Below are positions 13,063 to 22,914 of a DNA stretch of 64,000 bases, one piece after another. Source of the DNA: Meloidogyne chitwoodi (lineage: Eukaryota > Nematoda > Chromadorea > Rhabditida > Meloidogynidae); NCBI GenBank assembly GCA_015183035.1, contig JACZZP010000008.1, forward strand, positions 1,426,001-1,490,000, given 5' to 3'. The translations under genes were made by a program, and so were the position numbers. Within the stretch, counting starts at the first letter, position 1. Each line of letters opens with the position of its first letter. The notes below the pieces were generated by a model, which was not told where the DNA came from, searched no databases, and worked only from the letters and a program-made list of their open reading frames with translations.

Positions 13063-15237
13063 ATGCGTAAATGGCATAATATTGGCTTAAAATTAATTTC
13101 AAAATCAAAAGCCAAATATTTCCATTCTTTTTTATTTTTCCCTTTTATTATTCAATTTATTGTTTTTGCACAACAACAATCAGAAAATTGGGAACAACAA
13201 AGAAGAATAATAACAGACACTAAAACAATATCTTCTACTAATTTAGAAGATAATAATAATGAAGATCTCTTTATTTTACTTGATGAAATTAGTGTTTTTA
13301 GTTGTAAAGGAATTAAAAATGAAATTAAATTAACAGAAGAAGTAATTTTATTAATTTTTTAAAAATTAATAAAATTAATAAAAAATTGGGAGAGGAATGA
13401 ATTTTAATTTAATTTTAAATTTTAATCTCTCAATTAAATAAATAATTAATTTAATTTTAAAGGATGTACAAATAATAAATGAAAAAGGCAATAAAGTTTA
13501 TTATATCAAAGCACCTGGAAATTATTCTTTGCATTTTAAAAATATTAATGTTATCAATAATTTGGTTTTTTTTTTTTAAAATTATTTTAAAATAATTATT
13601 TATAAATTAAAAAAATATATTTAAAAATTATTTATCTAGGCTTATTTGAGTGGTGAAATAGGCGTTACATTACAAGTAAATTAAATTTAAAAATTATTTT
13701 CTTATAAAAAGAATTTATTTTTTTAAAGGTTCCGATATTGGAAGGACCTGCTGGTTATATTTCTTTAAATTAAATATAAATAATTAAAATTATTTTTTAA
13801 AAAAGGTATTCGTTTTGATATGCCTTATACAATGATTCCAGAAACTGGTCTTCTTGATCAACAATGTGATGAATTTAGTGGTATTGTTCAACGAGAAAAA
13901 CACCAATATTGGTATTTTAAAAAATATATTTTTTATTTTAAGATTTTGAAATTAAGTAACTTTATTAAAAAAATAATAATTTAAATTCTCAAAAATGGAT
14001 TGCTTAAACTTTTATTTTATTTTTAAATTAAAAATTAATTTAAATTATTTATAAATAATTTTCATTTTAAAAGTCGTTATTGTGAATTATGTACACTTTC
14101 TGATAAAATTGAGAAAGGTTTATCCAATGGAGAACATCAATTTTTACCAATTTTGGCTGCTGGACAAGAACAAGCATTTTCTCCTATTTGTTCAAAAATA
14201 GGGGCAAAAAGTTATGAATTTAAAAGAACAATTAATTTGCCTGGAAGATATGATTTGGAACAAAAAGTTAAACAAAAAATGAATGGAGTAGATGCTGAAA
14301 TTAGAAAAAGATTAAATAAAGGGGTAAAAATAATTAAAATAAATAAATAAATAAATATTTTTTATTTTTTAGAGAGGACGTTTTCAAGTTTTTTTAAATT
14401 TAATTAGTGCAGATGCTCCTCCTATTACAATGAAAGTATTTATTTATTTATTTATTTAAATTATTTATTTAAAAAGGATTGGTTTGATGGATCAGAGCAA
14501 TGTAAATGTTGTGGACGTGAAAAAGAACCAAAATGTCGTGGTGTTCTTTCTTTTCTTTATTGTAATGTAGAAGATTGTAAAGTTAGTAATAAATTAATTA
14601 ATTAAATAAAGATTAAATAAAAATATATTTAAAATTAAAAAAATTATTTTTAAAAGTCTGCTTATGCCCAACAATGTTTACATAATTCAGCACGTATTGT
14701 AGCTTGTTATACTGTTGAATTTAATTATAGAATGAGTACTAGAAGAGAGGAAGTTCAACAATTTTTGTTGTTTGTCTTTTTTTATTTTTGTAAATAATAA
14801 AAAATAAATTTTTTAAGAGAAAATAATTATCCTGATCAAGATTCAACAGTTACATATTCTTTGGCTGCCAATGAGTAAATAAATAATTTATTTAATAAAT
14901 TTATTTTTAAAATTAATTAGACAATTATTATCTACTTCTTCTGAAATTCCAAATAAAACGAATCAATCACCAGAAATTAATAATAATCAAAAGATAAATC
15001 AACATCAGAATTCAATAGCTCGAAGATTAGTTTATGGAGATGAACAACGTGCTAAACAACCGAAGGAATTAAGTATAAAATGTGTAAGAATATTTAATGA
15101 CATTAATTTATTAATTTTATAATAATTTTAAATTTTAGGTTTCTCAAATGGCAACTCGCCTTACTCATTTAAGGAGATATTGTAATATTTTTTGGAATGA
15201 AAAACTTTGTTGTTCACATTGCCCAGGCATTTGTTAA
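13063..15237 (+). CDS. Unrecognised cysteine-rich, probably secreted protein
   Basis: I do not recognise this family. The ATG at 13063 opens a basic stretch followed by a hydrophobic segment (residues about 22-36, FHSFLFFPFIIQFIVFA) that looks like a signal peptide or anchor. I could join about eleven exons with consistent phases: ...DVQIINEKGNKVYYIKAPGN, AYLSGEIGVTLQ, VPILEGPAG, IRFDMPYTMIPETGLLDQQC, CRYCELCTLSDKIEKGL, RGRFQVFLNLISADAPPITM, DWFDGSEQCKCCGREKEPKC, SAYAQQCLHNSARIVACYTV and a last exon RRYCNIFWNEKLCCSHCPGIC ending at 15235-15237. About 430 residues, many paired cysteines, no second membrane segment. The intact frame across many exons and the dense cysteines argue for a real extracellular protein. 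Function unknown. Confidence 0.65.
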
Positions 15238-15777
15238 ACAAATCAAAAATATTTTAATTTATTTAAATTATTTGTATATTATATATTTATAAATAAATAT
15301 TAATTATTAAAGAATTTGTGAAAATTACCCTAAAACATTAGTAATTTGTAGAACATTTAATTATTCAAAAAACTAAATGATTTTATTTAAAGTTTTGTGA
15401 GTTTAAAAATAATAAATAAATAGTATTATTCCCCAAACACTCATATTTGAATATAATATTTGGAATAAACTTTTAGAAAATTAAACTCATAATAAGATAT
15501 GTCCAATTTCATTTGATGATTTTGAAGCAGACAAACTTTAAAAATGTGTTTTGTAAAATAAAACAGTAGTGAGAATTAGAGTAGAATAAATAAAATAAGA
15601 ATGAAAACAAAACTTTTATATTATTTTATTTATGCCTGTTTTTATATATTTTCTAATAAACTCATTCCAATTTAATATAAAAACAATTGTAAAAATATTA
15701 GTTTATCAAAAACAACACACACAATCAATCGACTTCTCTTCTACAGTTCACGACAACACCTTCAACTTCACAAGTCA
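15238..15777. other. Intergenic region upstream of the glycine-rich gene
   Basis: About 540 AT-rich bases. A TTCTACAG acceptor-like site near 15740-15746 may be used for trans-splicing of the next gene. No other feature seen. Confidence 0.4.
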
Positions 15778-16949
15778 ATGGCCCAATCTGCGTACTTCGG
15801 CGGAGGAGCAGGAGGAGCAGCTGGAGGCGGTGGTGGTCAATCAGTCTACATGGGATCTGGAGCAGGTGGTCCTCCGAAGCAACCAGCAGCTGGTGGTGGT
15901 GGTGGCTATGGAGCAGGTGGTGGTGGTGGAGCATCGGTCTATCTTGGTGGTGGCGCTGGTGGCGGAGGAGGAGGTTTTCAAAGTGTCTATAGCGGTGGAC
16001 CTGCACCTCTTGGAGGAGGTAATTTAATTAATTAATTAATTTTAATTAAGTTTTTCTTTTATTTAAGCTTCTGCTGCTGCAAGACCTGCTATGGGTGGAG
16101 GAAGTGCTATTGGAGGAGGTGGTGGAACCCAAACAGCTATGATGGGTGGACCAGGCTTTGGAACAGCAACGGCTGTGGGTGGCGGTGGAACTCAGACAGC
16201 TCTTGGTAACTTTGGGACTTCGACTGCTGTTGGTGGCGCTGGTGGAACTCAGACAGCTATGATGGGTGGACCAGGCTTTGGAACTCAAACGGCTGTGGGT
16301 GGCGGTGGAACTCAGACGGCTATGATGGGCGGACCAGGCTTTGGAACATCAACTGCTATTGGGGGAGGCGGTGGTACCCAGACAGCTATGATGGGTGGAC
16401 CAGGCTTTGGAACATCGACAGCTATCGGTGGAGGTGGAACACAGACAGCTATGTTGGGTTGTGGAGGTGGTGGAACTCAAACGGCTATGGGTGGCACCAG
16501 AACAGCTGTTGGAGGCTTTGGCACTCAGACTGCTCTTGGTGGTGCTCCTATGTCTGGTAGCTAATAATTGTCTTTTTTCCTTTAAATCTTCTTTCTATTT
16601 TATAGGTACAGCTACTGCTCTCGTCGGTGCAGGAGGTGGCGGTGGTATGCCTGGTGCTGCTTCTGCTTCTGGTGGAAGTAAGTTAAATATTTAATTTCTA
16701 ATTATAATTAATTTAATTTATTTAATTTTTAAAGATGCTGGTGCTGGTTCGGCCTATTTTGGCGGTCCTGGTTCGAATCTTGCTGGTGGCGCTGGTGCTG
16801 GGTCGGCCTACTTCGGAGCCGGTGGTGGAGGAGGATCTGCGGCACAACGTCCTGCTGGCGGTGCTGGCGCTTTGGGATCTGTCTACATGGGTGGCGGAGG
16901 AGGAGCTGCTGGTGGAGCCAATCAAAGCGTCTACATGGGAGGGAAGTGA
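15778..16949 (+). CDS. ssq: Glycine-rich SSQ-like (sperm-specific family Q) protein
   Basis: Four exons with matching phases: 15778-16018, 16068-16556, 16606-16677 and 16735-16949. The product starts MAQSAYFGGGAGGAAGG and ends NQSVYMGGK. It is mostly Gly, Ala, Ser, Thr and Gln, with three modules: SAYFGG / SVYMGSG units at both ends, and in the middle six or so repeats of the type GTQTAMMGGPGFGTSTAIGG. The SAYFG, SVYMG and xTxTAxGG units are, from memory, the trademark of the Caenorhabditis SSQ sperm-specific proteins, so a role in spermatogenesis or sperm is inferred. No signal peptide or membrane segment. GC content is far above that of neighbouring genes because of GGN and GCN codons. Near-identical repeats make copy number prone to change. 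Long open frames in the other frames and strand are by-products of the repeat. Confidence 0.75.
16100..16530 (+). repeat. In-frame coding tandem repeats (GTQTAMMGGPGFGT type)
   Basis: Near-identical units such as ATGATGGGTGGACCAGGCTT recur at about 16138, 16258, 16321 and 16387, with shorter GGTGGAACTCAGACAGCT units between them. They encode the middle of the SSQ-like protein. Near-identity at the DNA level suggests recent unequal exchange or gene conversion. Confidence 0.8.
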
Positions 16950-17354
16950 AGTAAAGAACAAAAGATGGAGAAGATCAAAAGAAGCGTTGTTCGACTAGAT
17001 ATATATCCCTTTCCCTCTTCCTCTAATAATCTTCCCCTATATGTGTGTGATTTGTAATATTTTGCTAATATAGGCTATTACCCCTTTTGTTGTTGTGGCC
17101 AATTAAATAATCCAAATCGGCCCAAATATGTCGTATAATTTCCTATTGTTCATATTGTATGTTATGTATTTATTGTCTGTATTGCATATAAATAAATATT
17201 TGTATATATTATTTAATTTTTTTTTTAATTAGTTTTAAAAAATAAAATATTCTTTATAAGTATTTCTTAAATTTAATTAATAAAATTTATTCAATTAAAT
17301 TCAAAATATTATTTAATAAAAATAAATGCAGGTTGACAAAAATTAATAAAACAT
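16950..17354. other. 3' flanks of two convergent genes
   Basis: About 400 bases with the pyrimidine-rich 3' UTR of the SSQ-like gene, an AATAAA at about 17190-17195 that may serve as its polyadenylation signal, and the 3' end of the small peptide gene. No other feature seen. Confidence 0.4.
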
Positions 17355-17862
17355 TTATTTTCTTCGCCGCATAAACACTTCAGACGGCGAAACTATAAAA
17401 AAATATTTTTAAATATCTTTAAAATAATATTTTCTTTATTCTCTATTTATAAATTAATTATAAACTTACTAGGTGCAGAATGTGAAAGTGGAGCTAATAC
17501 AGGTTCTGACAATACTGGATGATGTGGCCCTTTTACCTTAAAAAATAATAATTTAAAATAACTATAATAATTTAATGTTCCATGAAAACAAAGAGGGACT
17601 AATCTGAAGAAACTCTCAATTATTTATATATTCCAAACTTTTAATTAAACAATTAATTATTTTTTATCAGAAGAAAAAAATATTTTTAGATATTAAATAA
17701 TAATATTAAATAATTAATTTTATTTACCTCTGCTCCTTTTCCAACTAAAAGTCCACTAGTGCTGATTGAATATAGAATTTGTGGTTTAGCATTAATATTT
17801 TTAATAATTATTATTAAATAAAAAAATTTAAAAAGAATATTTAAATTAATTAATTCTTTCAT
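17355..17862 (-). CDS. Small secreted peptide of 79 residues (three exons)
   Basis: Start at 17860-17862, stop at 17355-17357. Exon 1 gives MKELINLNILFKFFYLIIII then KNINA, a clear signal peptide, followed by KPQILYSISTSGLLVGKGAE; exon 2 (GTAAAT donor, TTTTTTAAG acceptor) gives VKGPHHPVLSEPVLAPLSHS and AP; exon 3 (GTAAGT donor, TTTATAG acceptor) gives ISPSEVFMRRRK. Phases agree at both introns. The mature peptide would be about 54 residues, with no cysteines, rich in proline and with a basic C-terminal RRRK. There is no dibasic-flanked amidated repeat typical of FMRFamide-like precursors. Too short and split to show as a long open frame. Could be a neuropeptide-like, hypodermal or gland peptide; no family recognised. 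It lies 615 bp beyond the rsu-1 stop on the same strand. Confidence 0.55.
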
Positions 17863-18477
17863 CTTTAATTAAAATATTTAAATAAATATTTATTTTCCTT
17901 TTTTAATGTTTTATTTTATATTTTTTAATGTTCATTTTTAGAATAAAAATATATTAAAATGTTTTTGTTATTTTTTCATATAAAAATTTAGCGATAACAA
18001 AAATTGAACATTTTATAATTATTTAATTTTAATCAATCATCTTTTTTCTTTTTTTTTAAATTAAATAAATAATAACAATCTTTTTTTGTTTAACTAAATC
18101 AATTAAAAAATAAAAGTAAACAACTTTAAATATTTGTTATTTATAAGGTAAAATTTTAAAAAACAAAAAAAATGGATGTAACCAAGTAATTTTATTCTAT
18201 TATCATTTTTGTTCAAACTTTTTTAAATTAAAGAAAAATCAATTAAATAAAGCCAAATGTTTTAAAAATATAACAAATAAATTTAAAACTTTTTAGTTAT
18301 AATTAATTATACATACATAATAAACCAGAAATTTCCCTCTTTTTTTAATTTTCGCAAAAAAATTTTTTTTCTTATTTTTAAAGAAAAAAATATATTTAAA
18401 ATGATGACCATAACTAAATTAAATTAAAAAATTATTTTTTTTAATAAAAAAGATTATTATTCAAAATCATTAAGTTT
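17863..18477. other. AT-rich gap between rsu-1 and the small peptide gene
   Basis: About 615 bases of strongly AT-rich sequence containing the likely promoter of the small peptide gene and the 3' UTR of rsu-1. No motif stands out. Confidence 0.4.
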
Positions 18478-19887
18478 TTAACGTTCTCGGCTTTGTCCAC
18501 GTGAATGTATTTCTCCTTTACCGGATCGACTAATTTTCTTTTCTTTTGAACGCTTTGGAGGAGGAGACCCAATACCCACAGGATGACTTTCATAAAGACG
18601 TCGATAATTATCAGAACGAATATAATTCCAAAAAGCTTCAACTCTATTTAAAAAAGATTTTTAAATTAATTCTTATTAAAATACTTACCCACTAAGCCAA
18701 TCACCTCCCTGTGCCCCACGTGTTAAAACATCTTTTAATGGCAAAATCCATCTTTAAAAATAATAAAAATAAAGAAATAAAATTTTAATTATTCAAACGG
18801 ATTATTTTCCACACGAAGAGTTTTAGCATTTTCATCATGAGGATCAATTAAATCTAAAGCACCCAATTCTGGTGGAATAACTTGTAAACGATTACCCTAC
18901 AAGAAAATTATTTTTTAAAATATTTTTATTAAATATTATTTACCTGAATATGAAGTTCTTTAAGTTTATTACAAGTACCTAATTGACGTGGTAAATCAAT
19001 TATATCATTCTCACGTAGAACCAAAATTTGAAGATTTGTCTTAAAAAAGAGAGAAATACATATAATATTTTCAAATTAAAGGTTATCTCATTTCTTTATA
19101 AATTAAATAATTCACTAAAATAGAAATATCCATTTAGTGAATTTCCTAATAAATTTTTCATTTTATTCTACCTACCAAATGTGCAACATCCTCAGGGAAA
19201 CATTCAAAATCATTATCGCCCAAATAAAGTGCTCGCAGTGTTGGCATAAAAAAGAAATTCCCAGGAAGACTTTGTTCATGTAAATTATTCTAAAAAAATA
19301 TTTTTTAATTAGAAATTTTAAATAAAAATTTAACCAACATAAGTAAGATCAAGAATTTCCAATTTTTGAAATGAGCCAAAACCTCGAGGCAATTTACTCA
19401 ATCTGTTCATTCTAAAAATTAATATAAATTTAATATATAAAACACTGATAAAGCATATTAATAAAATCAAGTGAATATTTTAGATATTATTTTGATATAT
19501 ATGTATAATACTTACCCTACATTCAAAAGTTTAATATTTGGAAGAGTAGAGATTGTAACAGGTAATTCCTCAATATGATTATTCCATAGATTTAAACTTT
19601 CCAAGTTTACAAGATCTGGTCTACAAAACAAACAATTTTTTAAATAGTTTATTTATTTTACATATTTGTTGGAACATGTGTTATTTTGTTGTGACTCAAT
19701 GTTAAATTAGTTAATCGACTATTCTCAACTAAAAATAAAATTTTAATAATAAATTATTATTAATCAACGTACAATTTAAATGTAATTGACCAAAGTTACT
19801 GATCCCTTTGTCTACATGGCTAATTTCTGTGCCTTCTTCTGGTGGTGCTGAATGATCTTTACGTTGATTTTTATCGTTTCTACCCAT
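18478..19887 (-). CDS. rsu-1: Ras suppressor protein 1 (RSU1), leucine-rich repeat protein
   Basis: RSU1 binds PINCH in the ILK-PINCH-parvin complex at integrin adhesions (in nematodes, muscle attachment sites). The start at 19885-19887 gives MGRNDKNQRKDHSAPPEEG, then SHVDKGISNFGQLHLN. Leucine-rich repeats follow in family order: RLTNLTLSHNKITHVPTNI, NLESLNLWNNHIEELPVTIS, NIKLLNVGMNRLSKLPRGFG, LEILDLTY, NLHEQSLPGNFFFMPTLRAL with YLGDNDFECFPEDVA, NLQILVLRENDIIDLPRQLG and LKELHIQGNRLQVIPPELG. The C-terminal cap has VENNP and FWNYIRSDNYRRLYESH, then a basic tail KKISRSGKGE ending RGQSRER at the stop 18478-18480. Length about 270-280 residues, as in the family. The ATG is 291 bp downstream of the BLOC1S2 stop, with an AG five bases before it. 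Confidence 0.93.
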
Positions 19888-20178
19888 TTTTCTTATTAGT
19901 AATTTAAGAGAATTTTTCTGTTTGAATGTGGGTCTAAATGATAGCTAGTGGCAATTGATTATCGTCTCTCTGGCTCATTTGGAAACTTAAGAAAGTTATA
20001 GCTGAAGAAAAAAAATTAGACAAAAGAAAAAGTGTAAAGTAATACTTTTGAGTATTTTATGCGGAAAGCGATTAAAAAGGTAAGAAAATGCAGAAGGATT
20101 AATCAATATGTGTTATACATTTATCGAAACAATTTATTTTAAAAAGTTTTTTATAAAAAATAATAGGAAAATATGTAT

Positions 20179-20807
20179 TTATGTGACTAATTTACGTATT
20201 TTTACTTCTAAAGCAGCTAAATAATTATCTAACATAGTCACTGCTTGATCCATTCTTTTACTTGCTTCATCTTAAATATTTATGTATTTGGATAAAAACA
20301 AATAAATGTTTATACCAATCTCATTGATTTGATCTAAAAATTGCTTCAAATCCTCGTATTTTTGCTGAAGTTGAACAATTCGACCCCCTACAGTTTCAGC
20401 TACTGTTTGTATATCTAAATATATAGACAAATTCTTTCAACTATAACTAGATAGAAGCATATGTCAAATAAATTTTCATTTTTTAATGAAATTATTTAGA
20501 AAGCATCATAATATTCGAAAAATGTTTTTAACACTTTTAAATGCAAACCTTTGTATCGTTGAGCTGTTACATCATTCATTTGCTCCAAAAGTTTATAGTC
20601 ATCAATAGTTGATTGGATCTGTCCCTGTATATACTCATTCACTCTACAAGTTTTTATTTTTAAATATTTTTCTTAAAAAAGCCAAAACTTGTTAGAACAT
20701 TGCTTAGCCAATCTATTAATTTCATCATCTTTCCCTTCTTCACTACTGGTGTAAGCTGGGGGAGAGAGGGGACAATCAATGCTTGCTGATCTTTCATTGA
20801 TTTCCAT
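20179..20807 (-). CDS. blos-2: BLOC-1/BORC subunit 2 (BLOC1S2)
   Basis: BLOC1S2 is a small coiled-coil subunit shared by BLOC-1 and BORC, which control biogenesis and positioning of lysosome-related organelles. The start at 20805-20807 gives MEINERSASIDCPLSPPAYT then SSEEGKDDEINRLAKQC. The following exons carry the family core: VNEYIQGQIQSTIDDYKLLE, QMNDVTAQRY, IQTVAETVGGRIVQLQQKY, EDLKQFLDQINEI and DEASKRMDQAVTMLDNYLAA, ending LEVKIRKLVT with the stop at 20179-20181. The DYKLLE...MN...LDQIN pattern matches human BLOC1S2. About 140 residues in five exons. A good acceptor (TTTCTTTTAG) lies 14 bases before the ATG, as expected for a trans-spliced gene inside an operon. Confidence 0.85.
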
Positions 20808-21220
20808 TTTGATCTTTTAACTAAAAGAAAATCATACTAAAGAAAATTATATTTTTAATGAATTATTGAAAAAATAATTATATAAAATTACAAGTTATAC
20901 TAAAGAAACTAAAATAAAATGTAAAAAATATATGTATATTTATTAATTAAAAATTTATAAAAGAATTTCCTTGTAAACATTTTGACAAATAATAAATCAT
21001 TGTATCAATCAATACCTAACAATAAGTTAAACTATAAAAAGAATCTTCCCGAAATCAAAAATTTTTGTAGAGGAAAGGCATAAAATTTCCGATTATTGTA
21101 CAAAAATAAGTTTTTTAAAAAGAACCGAAAAGTGAGTTGAAAATATATTTTAAAACTTTGTTTTATTTTTCTTAAAATTAAAAATAAGAAGTGATAAATT
21201 ATAACAAATATAGAATGAAA
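20808..21220. other. Gap between MYG1-like module B and BLOC1S2
   Basis: 413 AT-rich bases containing the candidate trans-splice acceptor of BLOC1S2 at its right-gene edge (about 20820). No gene or repeat seen. Confidence 0.4.
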
Positions 21221-22389
21221 CTATTCAATCTGGAAAAGAACATATTTAGAAAAATAATCCATTGCTATAAAATGTGCCAATAAAAATCCGCTCAAATTAG
21301 AATCCTTATTGACTGGAGATTTAGTATTTTCATTTAAAGAATTGGCAGCAATGCAACCATTTAAAGCATTGAACAAAATGTTGAAATCTTCGGTACTATA
21401 ATATTATTTAATATAAATAGTAGTAATAATAAAAAAACCGAGGAATAGTTTCCTTTTCGAGTGCCAATTGGTCAATTAATCTCACCAAACGATAATAAGT
21501 TCGTCGATAAAAATTTGGAATTACCTCTTTTTTGTTATTTTTAAAGAATTTACGCAAATTTTCTCGTTCTCCTTTTGATATAATTTTTGTTATTGCTTTT
21601 CTACCATGTAAAACAAAAGCAAGACCAGCTGATGATAAACGACATTCATTTTCTGTGTTTGGAGGTAATAAATCAAAAGTAGATAACGTGGCATTCTGAG
21701 CGCTTAAAGAAAAAAGTTTAGATAAATAGATTCTTTTTAATTTTTATAATTTAAATACCTAGTAAACTTATGAAGCGAATCTTCATAATCATATGGTCCT
21801 GGCCCAATGCGAATATGGCAAGCAGGATTGTTTAGACTAAATTAGATATATAACTCTGGACATACTCTAGGAATGTGTCCATGAAAGTTTGTGTCCCACG
21901 GTCAAATTGATTAAGCAATTTTGCTGTTTCATCAATTATTATTCCATTATGTCCATTCGTTTCTTAAAAATATTTTAATGCTTAAACTAACAAAACATTT
22001 AGAAAAAATCAAAATTTGGTATGTATTAATCTTCATTGTTAATAAATTATACCGAGGGACACATAATTTATTCATGCCTAGAACAGAGCCTAGCTACTTT
22101 ATATTAAATCAATAAAAAAACCTTTTCATACGCAATGTGCCTTCGGAATTACCAAAAGCATGTCCAACAATAACGGCAGCAAAAATTGTGGACAAAGTAA
22201 AATTCTTTTCTGGTACTCCCAAAATAGTGATAGGACCAGATTTGATGTTATGAGGTCTATGAATATAAAAAATAAACAAACTATAACTTTAAAACATAAA
22301 AATGAAGAAGAAACAACCTAAATATTTTCTCAATATGCTTTTCTTCCTCTTCAGAATTGTTTTTGTTATTATCCGAATTATTATTCATC
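21221..22389 (-). CDS. MYG1-like module B (degenerate, N-terminal half only)
   Basis: Assembled exons, all phase-consistent, give MNNNSDNNKNNSEEEEKHIE, then SGPITILGVPEKNFTLSTIF, TNGHNGIIIDETAKLLNQFD, NNPACHIRIGPGPYDYEDSL, CRLSSAGLAFVLHGRKAITK and RRTYYRLVRLIDQLALEKET, ending MDYFSKYVLFQIE with the stop at 21221-21223; about 275 residues. Order and spacing follow the N-terminal part of MYG1 exonuclease (IGTHNGTFHCDEALA, DVGGEYDPxxHRYDHHQ, KLSSAGLIYxHFG, MYENFVEEVDA). The HCDE and DHH metal-binding residues of the family are replaced here, and the C-terminal half of MYG1 is absent. If translated it would be a pseudoenzyme. It may instead be the C-terminal part of one protein with module A: the frame stays open upstream of this ATG to a TTTAACAG acceptor whose phase matches a donor in module A. 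Fold assignment is moderately confident. Confidence 0.6.
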
Positions 22390-22914
22390 TGATCCTTAAG
22401 AGAATTTTCTGATAACTGTTAAATATTTAAAATTTGTTATTCTTTAACTAAATTAAAAGAATGGATTAAATGTTTAAACAAAATATGTACATATTATAAG
22501 TATATTAAAAATATGACAAAATAAAAAAAATTAAAATTGTAAAAAAAAAGTTTGGTACAATCATAAATGTAAAAAAATAATGAAAAGGAAACATTGATTT
22601 GTGAGTTGCAGAATGAAATAACCTTTAAGTATATAGTTACTACCAAAAAATGATAATTTTAAGAGCCTCAAGTTTAACAATTTTTATGTTAAATGAAAAG
22701 TTCATTAAAAAAATATAAAATGGAAATAGAATAAAAAAAGCACGTCAGAATTATTTGATCGTGGCCGCCAAATCACACGCGAGAAATAAATAATAGTTCA
22801 TTTTTTTAATAATTGCAAAAGTTGGATTAGAAAACAAAAAATAAAATGGATGGAACAAACTTTTGCAAACTTTCTTTAATATTGTTTTGAAACAATTTTT
22901 TTATTTATTTGGTC

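Noticed and set aside
15725..16961. Long open frames on both strands through the glycine-rich region
   Set aside because: They are by-products of the repetitive GGN/GCN coding sequence; only the frame giving the SSQ-like protein splices consistently.
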